Shown here: one piece after another, positions 21,264 through 29,301 of the stretch
Numbering within the stretch: position 1 is the first letter of the stretch
Layout of the letters: every line of letters starts with the position of its first letter
Assembly (NCBI GenBank): GCA_945906765.1
Contig: CAMDRF010000005.1
Coordinates: 1-62,320, forward strand
Source: Nitrosovibrio sp. Nv4
GTDB lineage: Bacteria; Pseudomonadota; Gammaproteobacteria; Burkholderiales; SG8-39
DNA length: 62,320 nt
Direction: 5' to 3'
Position numbers and translations under genes: made by a program
The notes under the pieces: generated by a model
Database searches by the model: none
What the model was told of the DNA's origin: nothing
What the model saw: the letters and a program-made list of their open reading frames with translations, nothing else

Positions 21264-22571
21264 TCACGTATAGATCTTGGCGAGCTCGCCCGCGGCCCAC
21301 TTGACCGACTCCTCGGGCTTCATCTTGCCGTTCGCCGCCTGCGCGTACATGTCGACGATGATGTACTTGTTCCACGCCTCGGCGGCCTTCTTGTCCGGTG
21401 CGCCGCCGAAGCCCATGTGGCGGCCCTTTTGCGATGCGGTCTTGAACGGCAACATCACCGGGTCCACGTCCCACATCTTGTGCTTCTCCCACTGGGTTGT
21501 GGGCGCCACCGCGAAGCCCTTCTGCACCACGATCCACTTCTCGTAGTTGGCCGGGGTATGCGCCCAGCGCAGGAATTCCTTCGCCCCCTTGGCGTTCTTC
21601 GAATACTTCATCACCATGTGGGTGAACGCCGTGTGGTAGGGGAACTGCCCCTTGGGCCCGGCGGGCAGCGGCGCGTGCAGGATGTCGGTATGCAGCGGCG
21701 CGCCCTTCTCGGTCTTGAACTTGTCGGCGCCGTTCAGCGCCGCCACGTAGATCGAAGCGCCGTTCAGCGTCGCGCTGATATCGCCGGACAGGAACGCACG
21801 ATTATTGTTGCTGTCGTCCCAGGCGAGACCACCCTCGTCGTGCGCGTCCTTCCAGAACTGGGTCATGAAACGCACCGAGTCGACGGTTTCCTTGGAGTTG
21901 AGCACCACCTTGCCCTTGGCATCGACTTCCTGGCCGCCGTAGGACCACATTAACGGATAGGCGAAGGTCGGCGCATCGCCGAAGGTGTGGCCGAGCGTCT
22001 GGCCGATTGAGTGTTTCGCCGCCTTCAGCTTCTTGCCGGCCTCGTGGTACTGCGCCCAGGTCTTGGGAAATTCCTTGACGCCGATTTCGTCGAACCAGGA
22101 CTTGCGGTACGCGATCAGCGCCGGCACCGTCGCCCAGGGCATCGCCACCCACTTGCCGCCGACCGTGCACATTGCCTTCGGCAGGTCGTAAATGCCGCCC
22201 TGCGCCTTGCCGACTTCTCCGGCGATGTCGCTCACATCCACCGACCCCGCGGCATAGAGCTGCGGATTGTTATTGAGCAGCATGATGATATCGGGCCCGC
22301 TGCCCGACTGGATCGCCGCGGTGGCCCGCGCCGGAATGTCGTTGGCATTGACCGTCTCGACGTTGAGCGTGATGCCGAGCGCTTTCTGCACTTCCGGCAC
22401 GTAGACTTCGCGCAACACCTTGTCGGCGGCCGGCACGAAATCGTTCCAGCGCAGGATGTGGATCGTGTTTGCCTGTGCGAACACCGGCGCGCGGTGGGCG
22501 GCAAGTATCCCCGCGAGACCGGTTGCCGCAATACCCGCGCCGGTCGCCTTCAGAAACTTTCTGCGTTTCAT
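21264..22571 (-). CDS. Sugar ABC transporter substrate-binding protein with Tat signal
   Basis: 435-residue family 1 extracellular solute-binding protein. The start at 22571 gives MKRRKFLKATGAGIAATG, where RRKFLK is a good twin-arginine motif, then a hydrophobic region and an AQA cleavage site. The mature part starts NTIHILRWNDFVPAAD. Export through Tat suggests folding before export, seen in a subset of these proteins. It is the first gene of the importer operon; a TATAAT on the minus strand at 22650-22655 may be its -10. An upstream ATG at 22634 would hide the signal and was not chosen. Confidence 0.9.
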   Translation of the reverse strand: MKRRKFLKATGAGIAATGLAGILAAHRAPVFAQANTIHILRWNDFVPAADKVLREVYVPEVQKALGITLNVETVNANDIPARATAAIQSGSGPDIIMLLNNNPQLYAAGSVDVSDIAGEVGKAQGGIYDLPKAMCTVGGKWVAMPWATVPALIAYRKSWFDEIGVKEFPKTWAQYHEAGKKLKAAKHSIGQTLGHTFGDAPTFAYPLMWSYGGQEVDAKGKVVLNSKETVDSVRFMTQFWKDAHDEGGLAWDDSNNNRAFLSGDISATLNGASIYVAALNGADKFKTEKGAPLHTDILHAPLPAGPKGQFPYHTAFTHMVMKYSKNAKGAKEFLRWAHTPANYEKWIVVQKGFAVAPTTQWEKHKMWDVDPVMLPFKTASQKGRHMGFGGAPDKKAAEAWNKYIIVDMYAQAANGKMKPEESVKWAAGELAKIYT

Positions 22572-22649
22572 TTTCTCTCCCCCTTGAATGATCGATTCGG
22601 CCGTTGCGGCCGCAGCCGTGCAATCTGCCTTCACGCTTGGCCAAAGTCA

Positions 22650-22655
22650 ATTATA
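22650..22655 (-). promoter_or_regulatory. Possible -10 of the sugar importer operon
   Basis: TATAAT on the minus strand, 79 bases upstream of the binding-protein ATG. No good -35 at 16-18 bases, so an activator may be needed. Weak call from a short motif. Confidence 0.35.
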
Positions 22656-22683
22656 TTTCGGTCACTGCCTCGACTTCTGCGGC

Positions 22684-22719
22684 GCAGCATAGCGATCGCC
22701 CCGGCGTTCGCTATGCTGC
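22684..22719. promoter_or_regulatory. 36-bp palindrome between divergent genes
   Basis: GCAGCATAGCGA (22684-22695) and TCGCTATGCTGC (22708-22719) are perfect inverted copies. The 12-base loop can extend the pairing further (CGCC/GGCG at 22697-22700 and 22703-22706). It lies between the importer operon and the membrane-protein gene, which point away from each other, so it is not needed as a terminator. An operator or a structured leader are the likeliest roles. Confidence 0.5.
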
Positions 22720-22763
22720 TTCGGATGCGCGGGTTCTTTTAGTGAACGTCGGGCAGGAACGCG

Positions 22764-23573
22764 TTGGCTGACCCGGGCGGCCTGATGCTGGTCGCGAAGG
22801 TCGCGGCCGCGGCAACTATTGTGGTCGCGGCCTCCCGAGCCACCGAGCGCGCGGGCCCGTTGCTCGGGGCAATGATCGCCACCTTGCCGGTCTCGGCCGG
22901 TCCCGTATACGTATTCCTCGCCCTGGACCACGGCGCGGCATTCATCTCCGAGAGTGCCCGCATGAGCGTCGCGGCCACGACCGCCACCGCGGCCTTCGTC
23001 GCCGCGCACGCACTGGCCGCGCAGCGCCTTGCGACGCCCGCGTCGCTTGCGCTGGCCACGCTTGCCTGGTTCGCGGTCGCGCTCGCGCTGCAACTGCGCG
23101 AATGGAGCTTCGCGGAAGCCTGCCTGCTGTACGCCAGCGTCTTCGTGCTCGCGATCCGCGGCTTGCGGCGCTTCGCCGTCGAAATCGAAGCACCGCCGGT
23201 GCCGCGCGCGCGTTTCGACCTTGCATTGCGCGCGCTGCTGGTCGCGGCGGTGGTGGTCGCGACGACGTTCGCCGGCCACGCGTTCGGGCCCGCGGTGGCC
23301 GGGGTACTGGCGACTTACCCGGTGGTATTCACCTGCCTGGTGCTGATCCTGCAGCCTCGATGTGGTGGCCCGTTCACCGCCTCGGTACTGGTGAACGGCC
23401 TGAAGGGCCTGATCGGGTTCGGGGCGGCGCTCGCCGTGCTGCACCTCGCCGCGGCGCGCATGAGCGCCTCGGCTGCGCTGCTGCTCGCATTGACGCTGGC
23501 AGTCGGCTGGAACGCCCTGCTCACCCTGCTCAGCCGCCGGCGCCTCAGGCCTTCCCCCAAGCCTCCGGGTTGA
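22764..23573 (+). CDS. Integral membrane protein of unknown function
   Basis: 269 residues with about eight hydrophobic spans, such as LLGAMIATLPVSAGPVYVFL and ALLVAAVVVATTFAGHAFG, and a basic C-terminal tail. I do not recognise a named family. The start is a TTG at 22764 with AGGAA about 7 bases upstream; an ATG 21 bases further in is the alternative. It overlaps the end of the opposite-strand dehydrogenase by 29 bases. Its place between the importer and the catabolic genes gives a weak hint of a transport role. Confidence 0.6.
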   Translation: MADPGGLMLVAKVAAAATIVVAASRATERAGPLLGAMIATLPVSAGPVYVFLALDHGAAFISESARMSVAATTATAAFVAAHALAAQRLATPASLALATLAWFAVALALQLREWSFAEACLLYASVFVLAIRGLRRFAVEIEAPPVPRARFDLALRALLVAAVVVATTFAGHAFGPAVAGVLATYPVVFTCLVLILQPRCGGPFTASVLVNGLKGLIGFGAALAVLHLAAARMSASAALLLALTLAVGWNALLTLLSRRRLRPSPKPPG

Positions 23574-24543
23574 CGATGTGGGCCGGGCGGCGGCCGAGAG
23601 AAAAATCAACCACGCTCTGCAATCCCGCTGTAGCAATTGCGTGGAAGCATTCATCGGTCCAGCAAAGCGCGTGGGGCGTGACGATCACATTGTCCATGCG
23701 TAGCAGCGGATTTGCCGGGTCTACAGGCTCCTGCTCGAACACGTCCAGACCGGCGCCGGCGATCCTGCCGGCGCGCAGCGCCTCGATCAGCGCGGGCTCG
23801 TCCACGACAGGTCCGCGCGCCACGTTGATGAAATAGGCGCCTGGCTTCATCAGAGCGAACTGCGGCGCGCCAATCAGGTGGCGCGTTGCCTCGTTCAGCA
23901 GGCAGGCCACGACGACGAAATCCGATTCGCGCAACAGCCGCTCGAGCGGCACGAGCGTTGCATCGAGCGCGCGCAGCGCCTCGTCGCTGGCGTACGGATC
24001 GGCGACGATGCGGCGCATGCCAAATGGCGCAGAGACCCCGAGCAACTCCTGCCCGATGCCGCCGCCGCCGACGATGCCGAGTGTCCGCCCCACGAGTCCG
24101 GTACCCATCAGGTCGTTGCGCTCCAGCCAGCGCCCGGCGCGCGTGATGCGGTCCTTGGCGAAGAGGCGCCCGGCGAGCGCAAACAGCAGGGTAAGGGTAG
24201 CGACGGCCACGGGACGGCGGATCGCCAGCGGGGTATTGGTGAGCACGATTCCCTTCGCGCTCAATGCGGCGACATCGACAGAGTCGTAGCCAATGCCGTG
24301 GCGCGCGACGATGCGCAGGCGGCAGTCGCCGCGCGCGACGGTGGCGGCGCTGAGGCGCGAGGAATTGACGTAGAGCCCGTCGTAGCGCGCGGCGAGCCCA
24401 GGCGTGATCTCCTTCTCCGCCTGCGCCGTGTATTCCCAGTCGAGTTGCGGATTGCCCTTCAGGACTTCGAGCGCGCGGCTGCCGAACGAGGGTTCGCCCG
24501 CCGCGTTGAGCACGTCGCGCACGATGCCGAGCTTGAATTTCAT
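23545..24543 (-). CDS. D-isomer-specific 2-hydroxyacid dehydrogenase
   Basis: 332 residues, NAD(P)-dependent reduction or oxidation of 2-hydroxy acids. The nucleotide fold is GRTLGIVGGGGIGQELL. Substrate-side residues are in FINVARGPVVDEPAL and GLDVFEQEPVDPANPL, and the catalytic histidine is in VIVTPHALCWTDEC. An N-terminal region similar to phosphoglycerate or glyoxylate dehydrogenases is present. The ATG overlaps the aldolase stop, so both are co-expressed; reduction of a keto acid released by that aldolase is a plausible role. Confidence 0.85.
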   Translation of the reverse strand: MKFKLGIVRDVLNAAGEPSFGSRALEVLKGNPQLDWEYTAQAEKEITPGLAARYDGLYVNSSRLSAATVARGDCRLRIVARHGIGYDSVDVAALSAKGIVLTNTPLAIRRPVAVATLTLLFALAGRLFAKDRITRAGRWLERNDLMGTGLVGRTLGIVGGGGIGQELLGVSAPFGMRRIVADPYASDEALRALDATLVPLERLLRESDFVVVACLLNEATRHLIGAPQFALMKPGAYFINVARGPVVDEPALIEALRAGRIAGAGLDVFEQEPVDPANPLLRMDNVIVTPHALCWTDECFHAIATAGLQSVVDFSLGRRPAHIVNPEAWGKA

Positions 24544-25322
24544 CGCAACCCTTTCAGCGTTGTGCGGATCGCCGACTGCAGCAGCGACGAGTCGAGCCCG
24601 GCGGCGATCATGTTGAAGCCGAAATCCCGGTAGCGCCTTGCCCAGGCGGCGTCGGCCGCCATGAAGCCCAGGCCCTTGCCGTGCCGGCGTGCGCTGGCGA
24701 CGATGGCCCGCACCGCGTCGAGGTACTTCGGCGACTCGAACTCTCCCGGGATGCCGAGGAAGTTCGTCAGGTCGAAATGGCCGAGCCAGAGAACGTCGAT
24801 GCCCGGCGTCGCCGCAATGCCCTCCAGTTCCGCCATGCCGCGCTCGGATTCGATCTGGGCGATCACCAGGGTGCGCGCGTTCAGCGCCGCCAGCTTGACC
24901 TTGACGTCACCGCCCGAATAATCGTCCTGCGCGACACCGAACGCGGCGCCGCGCCTGCCTTGGGGCGGATAGTGCGTGGCCTCGACGATGCGCCGCGCTT
25001 CCTCCGTGCTCTCCACCATCGGCACCATGACCCCGTACGCACCGACATCGAGCGCGCGCGCCATGAAGTGGTACTCGCTGCGCGGCACGCGCACGAGCGG
25101 CTCGATGCCGATGCCGCGGCAGCCGGCCACCAGCATCTTCAAGGTTTCGAATCCCAGGCCCGCGTGTTCCATGTCGAACAACGCGAATTCGCAGCCGGCC
25201 GCCTTCAGTACCTGCGGCATGCCGGGCGCGAAAAATTCGAAGATCATCGCGCCGGCCACGGTTTCGCCGGCCAGCACGCGCTGCCTGATCGCGCTCGGAC
25301 GCACGCCGGTTGAATCGCCCAT
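24540..25322 (-). CDS. HpcH/HpaI family class II aldolase
   Basis: 260 residues from the ATG at 25322, which follows a strong GGAAGGGGGGA ribosome site. Members split 2-keto-3-deoxy sugar acids or hydroxy-keto acids to pyruvate and an aldehyde with a divalent metal. Visible are LFDMEHAGLGFETLK, the arginine in EPLVRVPRSEY, the metal-ligand region VIAQIESERGMAE and LWLGHFDLTNFLG. Likely cleaves a sugar-derived keto acid here. An alternative upstream ATG at 25355 lacks a ribosome site. Confidence 0.87.
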   Translation of the reverse strand: MGDSTGVRPSAIRQRVLAGETVAGAMIFEFFAPGMPQVLKAAGCEFALFDMEHAGLGFETLKMLVAGCRGIGIEPLVRVPRSEYHFMARALDVGAYGVMVPMVESTEEARRIVEATHYPPQGRRGAAFGVAQDDYSGGDVKVKLAALNARTLVIAQIESERGMAELEGIAATPGIDVLWLGHFDLTNFLGIPGEFESPKYLDAVRAIVASARRHGKGLGFMAADAAWARRYRDFGFNMIAAGLDSSLLQSAIRTTLKGLR

Positions 25323-25385
25323 CCGTTCCCCCCTTCCTTGAGATGGCCCGATCATAGCGTGCCGCTCGCGCTACGATTGGGTTTC

Positions 25386-26261
25386 ATGGCCGCCCCATTC
25401 CCGATCGTCGATGCGCACCAGCATTTCTGGGACCCGCGCGCAAATTACCACCCGTGGCTTTGCGACCAGCCGCCAGTCCCGTTCCGCTACGGCGACTATG
25501 CGGCATTGCGGCGGCCCTACCTGCCGGCCGACTATTTGGCCGATGCAGGCCGGCACCAGGTGGTGAAAACCGTCTACGTGGAGACCGAATGGGATCCGCG
25601 CGATCCGCTGGGCGAAATGCGCTATGTCGAGGCGTTGCGGCGCGAGACGGGGTTTCCCACCGTCGCGGTCGCCCAGGCCTGGCTGGACCGCGAAGACCTT
25701 GGTGCGACGCTGGAAGCGCTGGCGCAGTTCGATTTCGCGCGCGGCATCCGGCACAAGCCGCGCCCCGGGCAGATGGCCGGCGAACGCTGGCGGGCGGGCT
25801 TTGCGCGCCTCTGCCGTTGCGGGCTGCGCTTCGACCTGCAGGCGCCGTGGGCGCTGCTCGATGAAGCGGCGCGCCTCGCGGGTGATTTTCCCGACGCCAG
25901 CATCATTCTCAATCACACCGGCCTGCCGGCCGATCGCAGCCGCGAGGGGCTCGCGGGGTGGAAAAAGGCGCTGCACACGCTCGCGGCCTGTCCAAACGTC
26001 ACGCTCAAGATCTCGGGACTCGGCGTGCCGGGACAGGCGTGGACGGCGCAATCGAACCGTGAGATCGTACTTGCGGCGATCGATATTTTCGGCATCGGGC
26101 GCTCGATGTTCGCGAGCAACTTTCCCGTGGACGGGCTGTGCGCGAGTTTCGATGCGATCGTCACCGGCATGCAGGCCATCGTGCGCGATTTCTCCGCCGC
26201 CGAGCAGCGCGCGTTTTTCCACGACAATGCGATCCGCATCTACGACATGGAGCGAAGATGA
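25386..26261 (+). CDS. COG3618-type amidohydrolase, sugar lactonase-like
   Basis: 291 residues. Metal-dependent TIM-barrel hydrolase: PIVDAHQHFWDPRANYHPWL carries the HxH of strand 1, VKTVYVETEWDPRDPLGEM follows, IILNHTGLP supplies a histidine, and MFASNFPVDGL the terminal segment. Characterised members of this group hydrolyse L-fucono-1,5-lactone, L-rhamnono-lactone or related lactones. The ATG at 25386 is chosen because upstream sequence codes no domain. Its stop overlaps the next ATG. Divergent from the aldolase. Confidence 0.85.
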   Translation: MAAPFPIVDAHQHFWDPRANYHPWLCDQPPVPFRYGDYAALRRPYLPADYLADAGRHQVVKTVYVETEWDPRDPLGEMRYVEALRRETGFPTVAVAQAWLDREDLGATLEALAQFDFARGIRHKPRPGQMAGERWRAGFARLCRCGLRFDLQAPWALLDEAARLAGDFPDASIILNHTGLPADRSREGLAGWKKALHTLAACPNVTLKISGLGVPGQAWTAQSNREIVLAAIDIFGIGRSMFASNFPVDGLCASFDAIVTGMQAIVRDFSAAEQRAFFHDNAIRIYDMERR

Positions 26262-27136
26262 CCAGCAAATCGAAAATCGGCTACGTCGGCGTCGGGTTGA
26301 TGGGCCTGCCCATGGCGAAACGGCTGCTTGCGCTCGGCTACAGCGTGCGCGCGTACGACATCGCCCCCGGGCAAATAGCGGCGGCAGGCAAGGCAGGCGC
26401 GCAGGCGGCGTCATCGGCCGCCGACGCGGTACGGGGTTCGGACCTGGTCCTCCTCAATCTACCGACCCCGGAGGCGGTGGAGGCAGCAGTTTTCGGCGAG
26501 AACGGCGTCGCCTCGGCGTTGCAGCCGCCGCAGCTGCTGATCGACTTCTCCACCAACAAAGTCTATCAGACCAAGGCATTCGCGCAGCGGCTGCGCGAGA
26601 AGACGGGCGCGGGCTGGATCGACGCCCCGGTCTCGGGCGGACCACCCGCCTCGGGCAGCGGCACGCTCACCATCATGGCGGGTGGCGAGGCGGCCGATAT
26701 CGAGAGTACGCGCGCATTTTTTGCCGATGTCGCCGGGCGCTTCACGCACATGGGCCCCTCGGGCGCCGGCATGGCCACCAAGATGCTCAACCAGCTGATC
26801 GTGGGGGCCGGCCATGCGGTCATGGCCGAAGCCGTGGTGCTGGCCGAGGCTGCGGGTATCGATCCCGCGCGCCTGCCCGAATGCCTGGCGGGCGGCCTGG
26901 CGGACAGCCTGCTGCTGCAACGCCTGTATCCGCGCATGGTCGCGCGGGACTTCGCGCCGCAGGGCTATGTGCGGCAACTGCTCAAGGACCTGGAGATGGT
27001 GAACGAATTCGCCGGCGCGCTGAAGGCGCCGACACCGATGATGGGCGAGGCGCTGTCGCTCTACCGGATGCTCGCGCACCTCGGCCACAGCGAGCTGGAC
27101 ACCGCGGCCTTGCTCAAGCTGTACGAGCGCCGGTAA
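26258..27136 (+). CDS. Beta-hydroxyacid dehydrogenase (tartronate semialdehyde reductase type)
   Basis: 292 residues. The start MTSKSKIGYVGVGLMGLPMA carries the GxGxxG variant typical of 3-hydroxyisobutyrate and 2-hydroxy-3-oxopropionate reductases. WIDAPVSGGPPASGSGTL is the substrate signature, and MATKMLNQLIV contains the catalytic lysine. ATGA overlap with the amidohydrolase gene shows coupling. Reduction of a semialdehyde released from sugar-acid breakdown is the likely role. Confidence 0.88.
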   Translation: MTSKSKIGYVGVGLMGLPMAKRLLALGYSVRAYDIAPGQIAAAGKAGAQAASSAADAVRGSDLVLLNLPTPEAVEAAVFGENGVASALQPPQLLIDFSTNKVYQTKAFAQRLREKTGAGWIDAPVSGGPPASGSGTLTIMAGGEAADIESTRAFFADVAGRFTHMGPSGAGMATKMLNQLIVGAGHAVMAEAVVLAEAAGIDPARLPECLAGGLADSLLLQRLYPRMVARDFAPQGYVRQLLKDLEMVNEFAGALKAPTPMMGEALSLYRMLAHLGHSELDTAALLKLYERR

Positions 27137-27139
27137 GTT

Positions 27140-27175
27140 TTACAGATTGAAAGTGGAAGCTTCAATGTGTAAGAT
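27140..27175 (+). promoter_or_regulatory. Promoter overlapped by a 12-bp inverted repeat
   Basis: TTACAGATTGAA (27140-27151) and TTCAATGTGTAA (27161-27172) are inverted copies with one mismatch, spaced by 9 bases. Overlying them is a promoter-like pair, TTGAAA (27147-27152) and TAAGAT (27170-27175), with exactly 17 bases between. The ATG of the ATPase follows at 27182, so the message would be nearly leaderless and a protein bound to the repeat would block it. The stretch is visibly AT-richer than its surroundings. Confidence 0.55.
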
Positions 27176-27181
27176 CGCGTC

Positions 27182-28357
27182 ATGCAACTACTCAACCGGG
27201 ATGCGGCCGCCGCGCTGCGCCGCCTGGCGCGGGGATTCCCCGTGGTGGCGGTCACCGGGCCGCGCCAATCGGGCAAGACCACCCTGGTGCGCGCGACCTT
27301 TCCCGGCAAGGCGTACATCTCGCTCGAGGATCCGGACGAGCGCGCGCTCGCGCTCGAGGATCCGCGCGCCTTCCTCGGGCGTTTCGCGCGCGGCGCGATC
27401 CTGGACGAGGTGCAGCGCGCCCCCGAGATGTTCTCGTACCTGCAGACGCGAGTAGACGAGCGCCGTTCGACCGGGCAGTTCGTTCTCACCGGCTCGCAAC
27501 AGTTCGGGCTGATGGCGAGCATCACCCAGTCGCTCGCGGGCCGCGTGGGGCTGCTGCACCTGCTGCCGTTCGCGCTCGCCGAGCTGAGGCCGCAGGGAAG
27601 ACTCGACGCTTCTCTGTCCAGGGTTCTGTTCCGCGGCCTGTATCCGGCGGTCGTCGCGCGCCGCGTCGCGCCGCCGCAGTGGTACGCGAGCTACGTCGCC
27701 ACCTACGTCGAGCGCGACGTGCGCCAGGTGGCCGCGATTTCCGATCTCGCGGCATTCCGGCGCTTTCTCAGGATGTGCGCGGCCCGTTGCGGACAACTCC
27801 TCAATCTGTCCGGCCTGGCGAATGACTGCGGCATCTCGCATGTGACCGCGCGCGCATGGCTGACCGTGCTCGAAGCGAGCTACATCGTGCACCTGCTGCC
27901 GCCGTATCACGTCAACTTCGGCAAGCGACTGGTCAAGACGCCGAAGCTTTACTTCCACGACACCGGGCTCGCGGCCTACCTGCTGGACATCCGCGATTCC
28001 CGGCAGCTGGAGACGCACCCCGCGCGCGGCGCGCTGTTCGAGTCGCTGCTGGTGTCCGAATGGCTCAAGCACCGCTTCAACCGGGCGCTTCCGACCAACG
28101 CGTTTTTCTGGCGCGACAACGTCGGCAACGAGATCGATCTGCTGCTCGACCACGGCCGTAGCCTGCAGCCGGTCGAAATGAAATCGGGCCAGACCCCGAG
28201 CGGAGACTATTTCGCCGCCCTGCGCAAGTGGCTGGTTTGGGCCGGACCGCGCGCGCGCCGCCCCGCTGTCGTCTTTGGCGGCAACCGCTCGATGGTGCGC
28301 GATGGCGTGCGCTTGCTCGCCTGGAACGAATGGCCGGAGGGCGCAACCAGGAGGTAA
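27182..28357 (+). CDS. DUF4143-type AAA ATPase
   Basis: 391 residues. N-terminal AAA-type ATPase with Walker A TGPRQSGKTTLVRA and Walker B-like GAILDEVQRAPEM, and sensor-like FVLTGSQQFGLM. A helical middle with LANDCGISHVTARAWLTVLE looks like a winged-helix/HTH. The C-terminal domain ends in a nuclease-like VGNEIDLLLDHGRSLQPVEM, where the D-x-x-x...VEMK pattern is of the PD-(D/E)xK kind. These proteins are widespread and poorly understood. Unrelated to its neighbours; it sits inside the sugar island with its own promoter, which suggests insertion. Confidence 0.85.
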   Translation: MQLLNRDAAAALRRLARGFPVVAVTGPRQSGKTTLVRATFPGKAYISLEDPDERALALEDPRAFLGRFARGAILDEVQRAPEMFSYLQTRVDERRSTGQFVLTGSQQFGLMASITQSLAGRVGLLHLLPFALAELRPQGRLDASLSRVLFRGLYPAVVARRVAPPQWYASYVATYVERDVRQVAAISDLAAFRRFLRMCAARCGQLLNLSGLANDCGISHVTARAWLTVLEASYIVHLLPPYHVNFGKRLVKTPKLYFHDTGLAAYLLDIRDSRQLETHPARGALFESLLVSEWLKHRFNRALPTNAFFWRDNVGNEIDLLLDHGRSLQPVEMKSGQTPSGDYFAALRKWLVWAGPRARRPAVVFGGNRSMVRDGVRLLAWNEWPEGATRR

Positions 28358-28386
28358 GCGGACCGTCGTGACACGCACTTTTTTCC

Positions 28387-29301
28387 ATGAGCGCTGAAAC
28401 CGTCCTCCCGATCATTGATGCCCACCACCACCTGTGGCAGCTCTCCGCCGGACCGCTGCGCTATCCGTGGCTGCAGGATCCGCAGCCGCATGCTTTCTTT
28501 CTCGGCGAATACGCATCGCTGAAGCGCGACTACCTGCCGCCGGACTATCGGCGCGACGCGGCCGCTCACAATGTCGTCAAGACGGTGCACGTCGAGGCCG
28601 AGTGCCGCCGCGCCCAGCAGGTCGCTGAAACGCGATGGCTCACGGAGCTCAATGCCCGTTACGGCATGCCGAACGCCATCGTCGCGCACGCCTGGTTCCA
28701 TACTCCCAATGCGGAGGAGATCCTCGCGCAGCAAAAGTCATTTCCACTGGTGCGCGGCATCCGTTCCAAGCCCGTGACCAGCCGAAGCCCCGGGGAGTCC
28801 GTGGCGCGAGCCGCGGGATCGATGCAGGACCCGAAGTGGCTTGCAGGCCTGCGCCTGCTCAGGAAATACGACCTGTCATGGGATTTGCGCGTGCCCACCT
28901 GGCATCTCGAGGAGGCCGCGCAGGTGGCGCACGCCAATCCGGACATTCCTGTGGTCTTGAACCACACGGGTTTCCCCTGGGACCGGAGCGAAGCCGGGCT
29001 CGCCCTGTGGCGGCAAGGGATGAAGGCGCTGGCCGCCAGCGAGCAGGTCTGCTGCAAGCTATCGTGCCTGTGCCTGCAGGATGGCCCCTGGGATTACGAG
29101 GACAACCGCAGGATCGTGCTGGAGGCGATCGAAATCTTCGGCATCGATCGCTGCATGTTTGCGTCGAACTTCCCGGTGGACGGCCTGCGCGTCTCTTACG
29201 ACCGGATGTACCAGGACTTCAAGCGCATGAGCGCCGCGCTATCGGCGACCGACCAGCGCAAACTGTTTCACGACAACGCAGCCCGGTTTTACCGGATCTA
29301 G
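28387..29301 (+). CDS. COG3618-type amidohydrolase, second paralogue
   Basis: 304 residues. Same family as the gene at 25386: PIIDAHHHLWQLSAGPLRYP, then VKTVHVEAECRRAQQ, VVLNHTGFPWDR and MFASNFPVDGLRVSYDRMYQ. Sequence differs clearly between the two copies, so they probably hydrolyse different lactones or one has diverged. Its TAG shares a CTAG palindrome with the stop of the convergent SDR gene. Confidence 0.85.
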   Translation: MSAETVLPIIDAHHHLWQLSAGPLRYPWLQDPQPHAFFLGEYASLKRDYLPPDYRRDAAAHNVVKTVHVEAECRRAQQVAETRWLTELNARYGMPNAIVAHAWFHTPNAEEILAQQKSFPLVRGIRSKPVTSRSPGESVARAAGSMQDPKWLAGLRLLRKYDLSWDLRVPTWHLEEAAQVAHANPDIPVVLNHTGFPWDRSEAGLALWRQGMKALAASEQVCCKLSCLCLQDGPWDYEDNRRIVLEAIEIFGIDRCMFASNFPVDGLRVSYDRMYQDFKRMSAALSATDQRKLFHDNAARFYRI

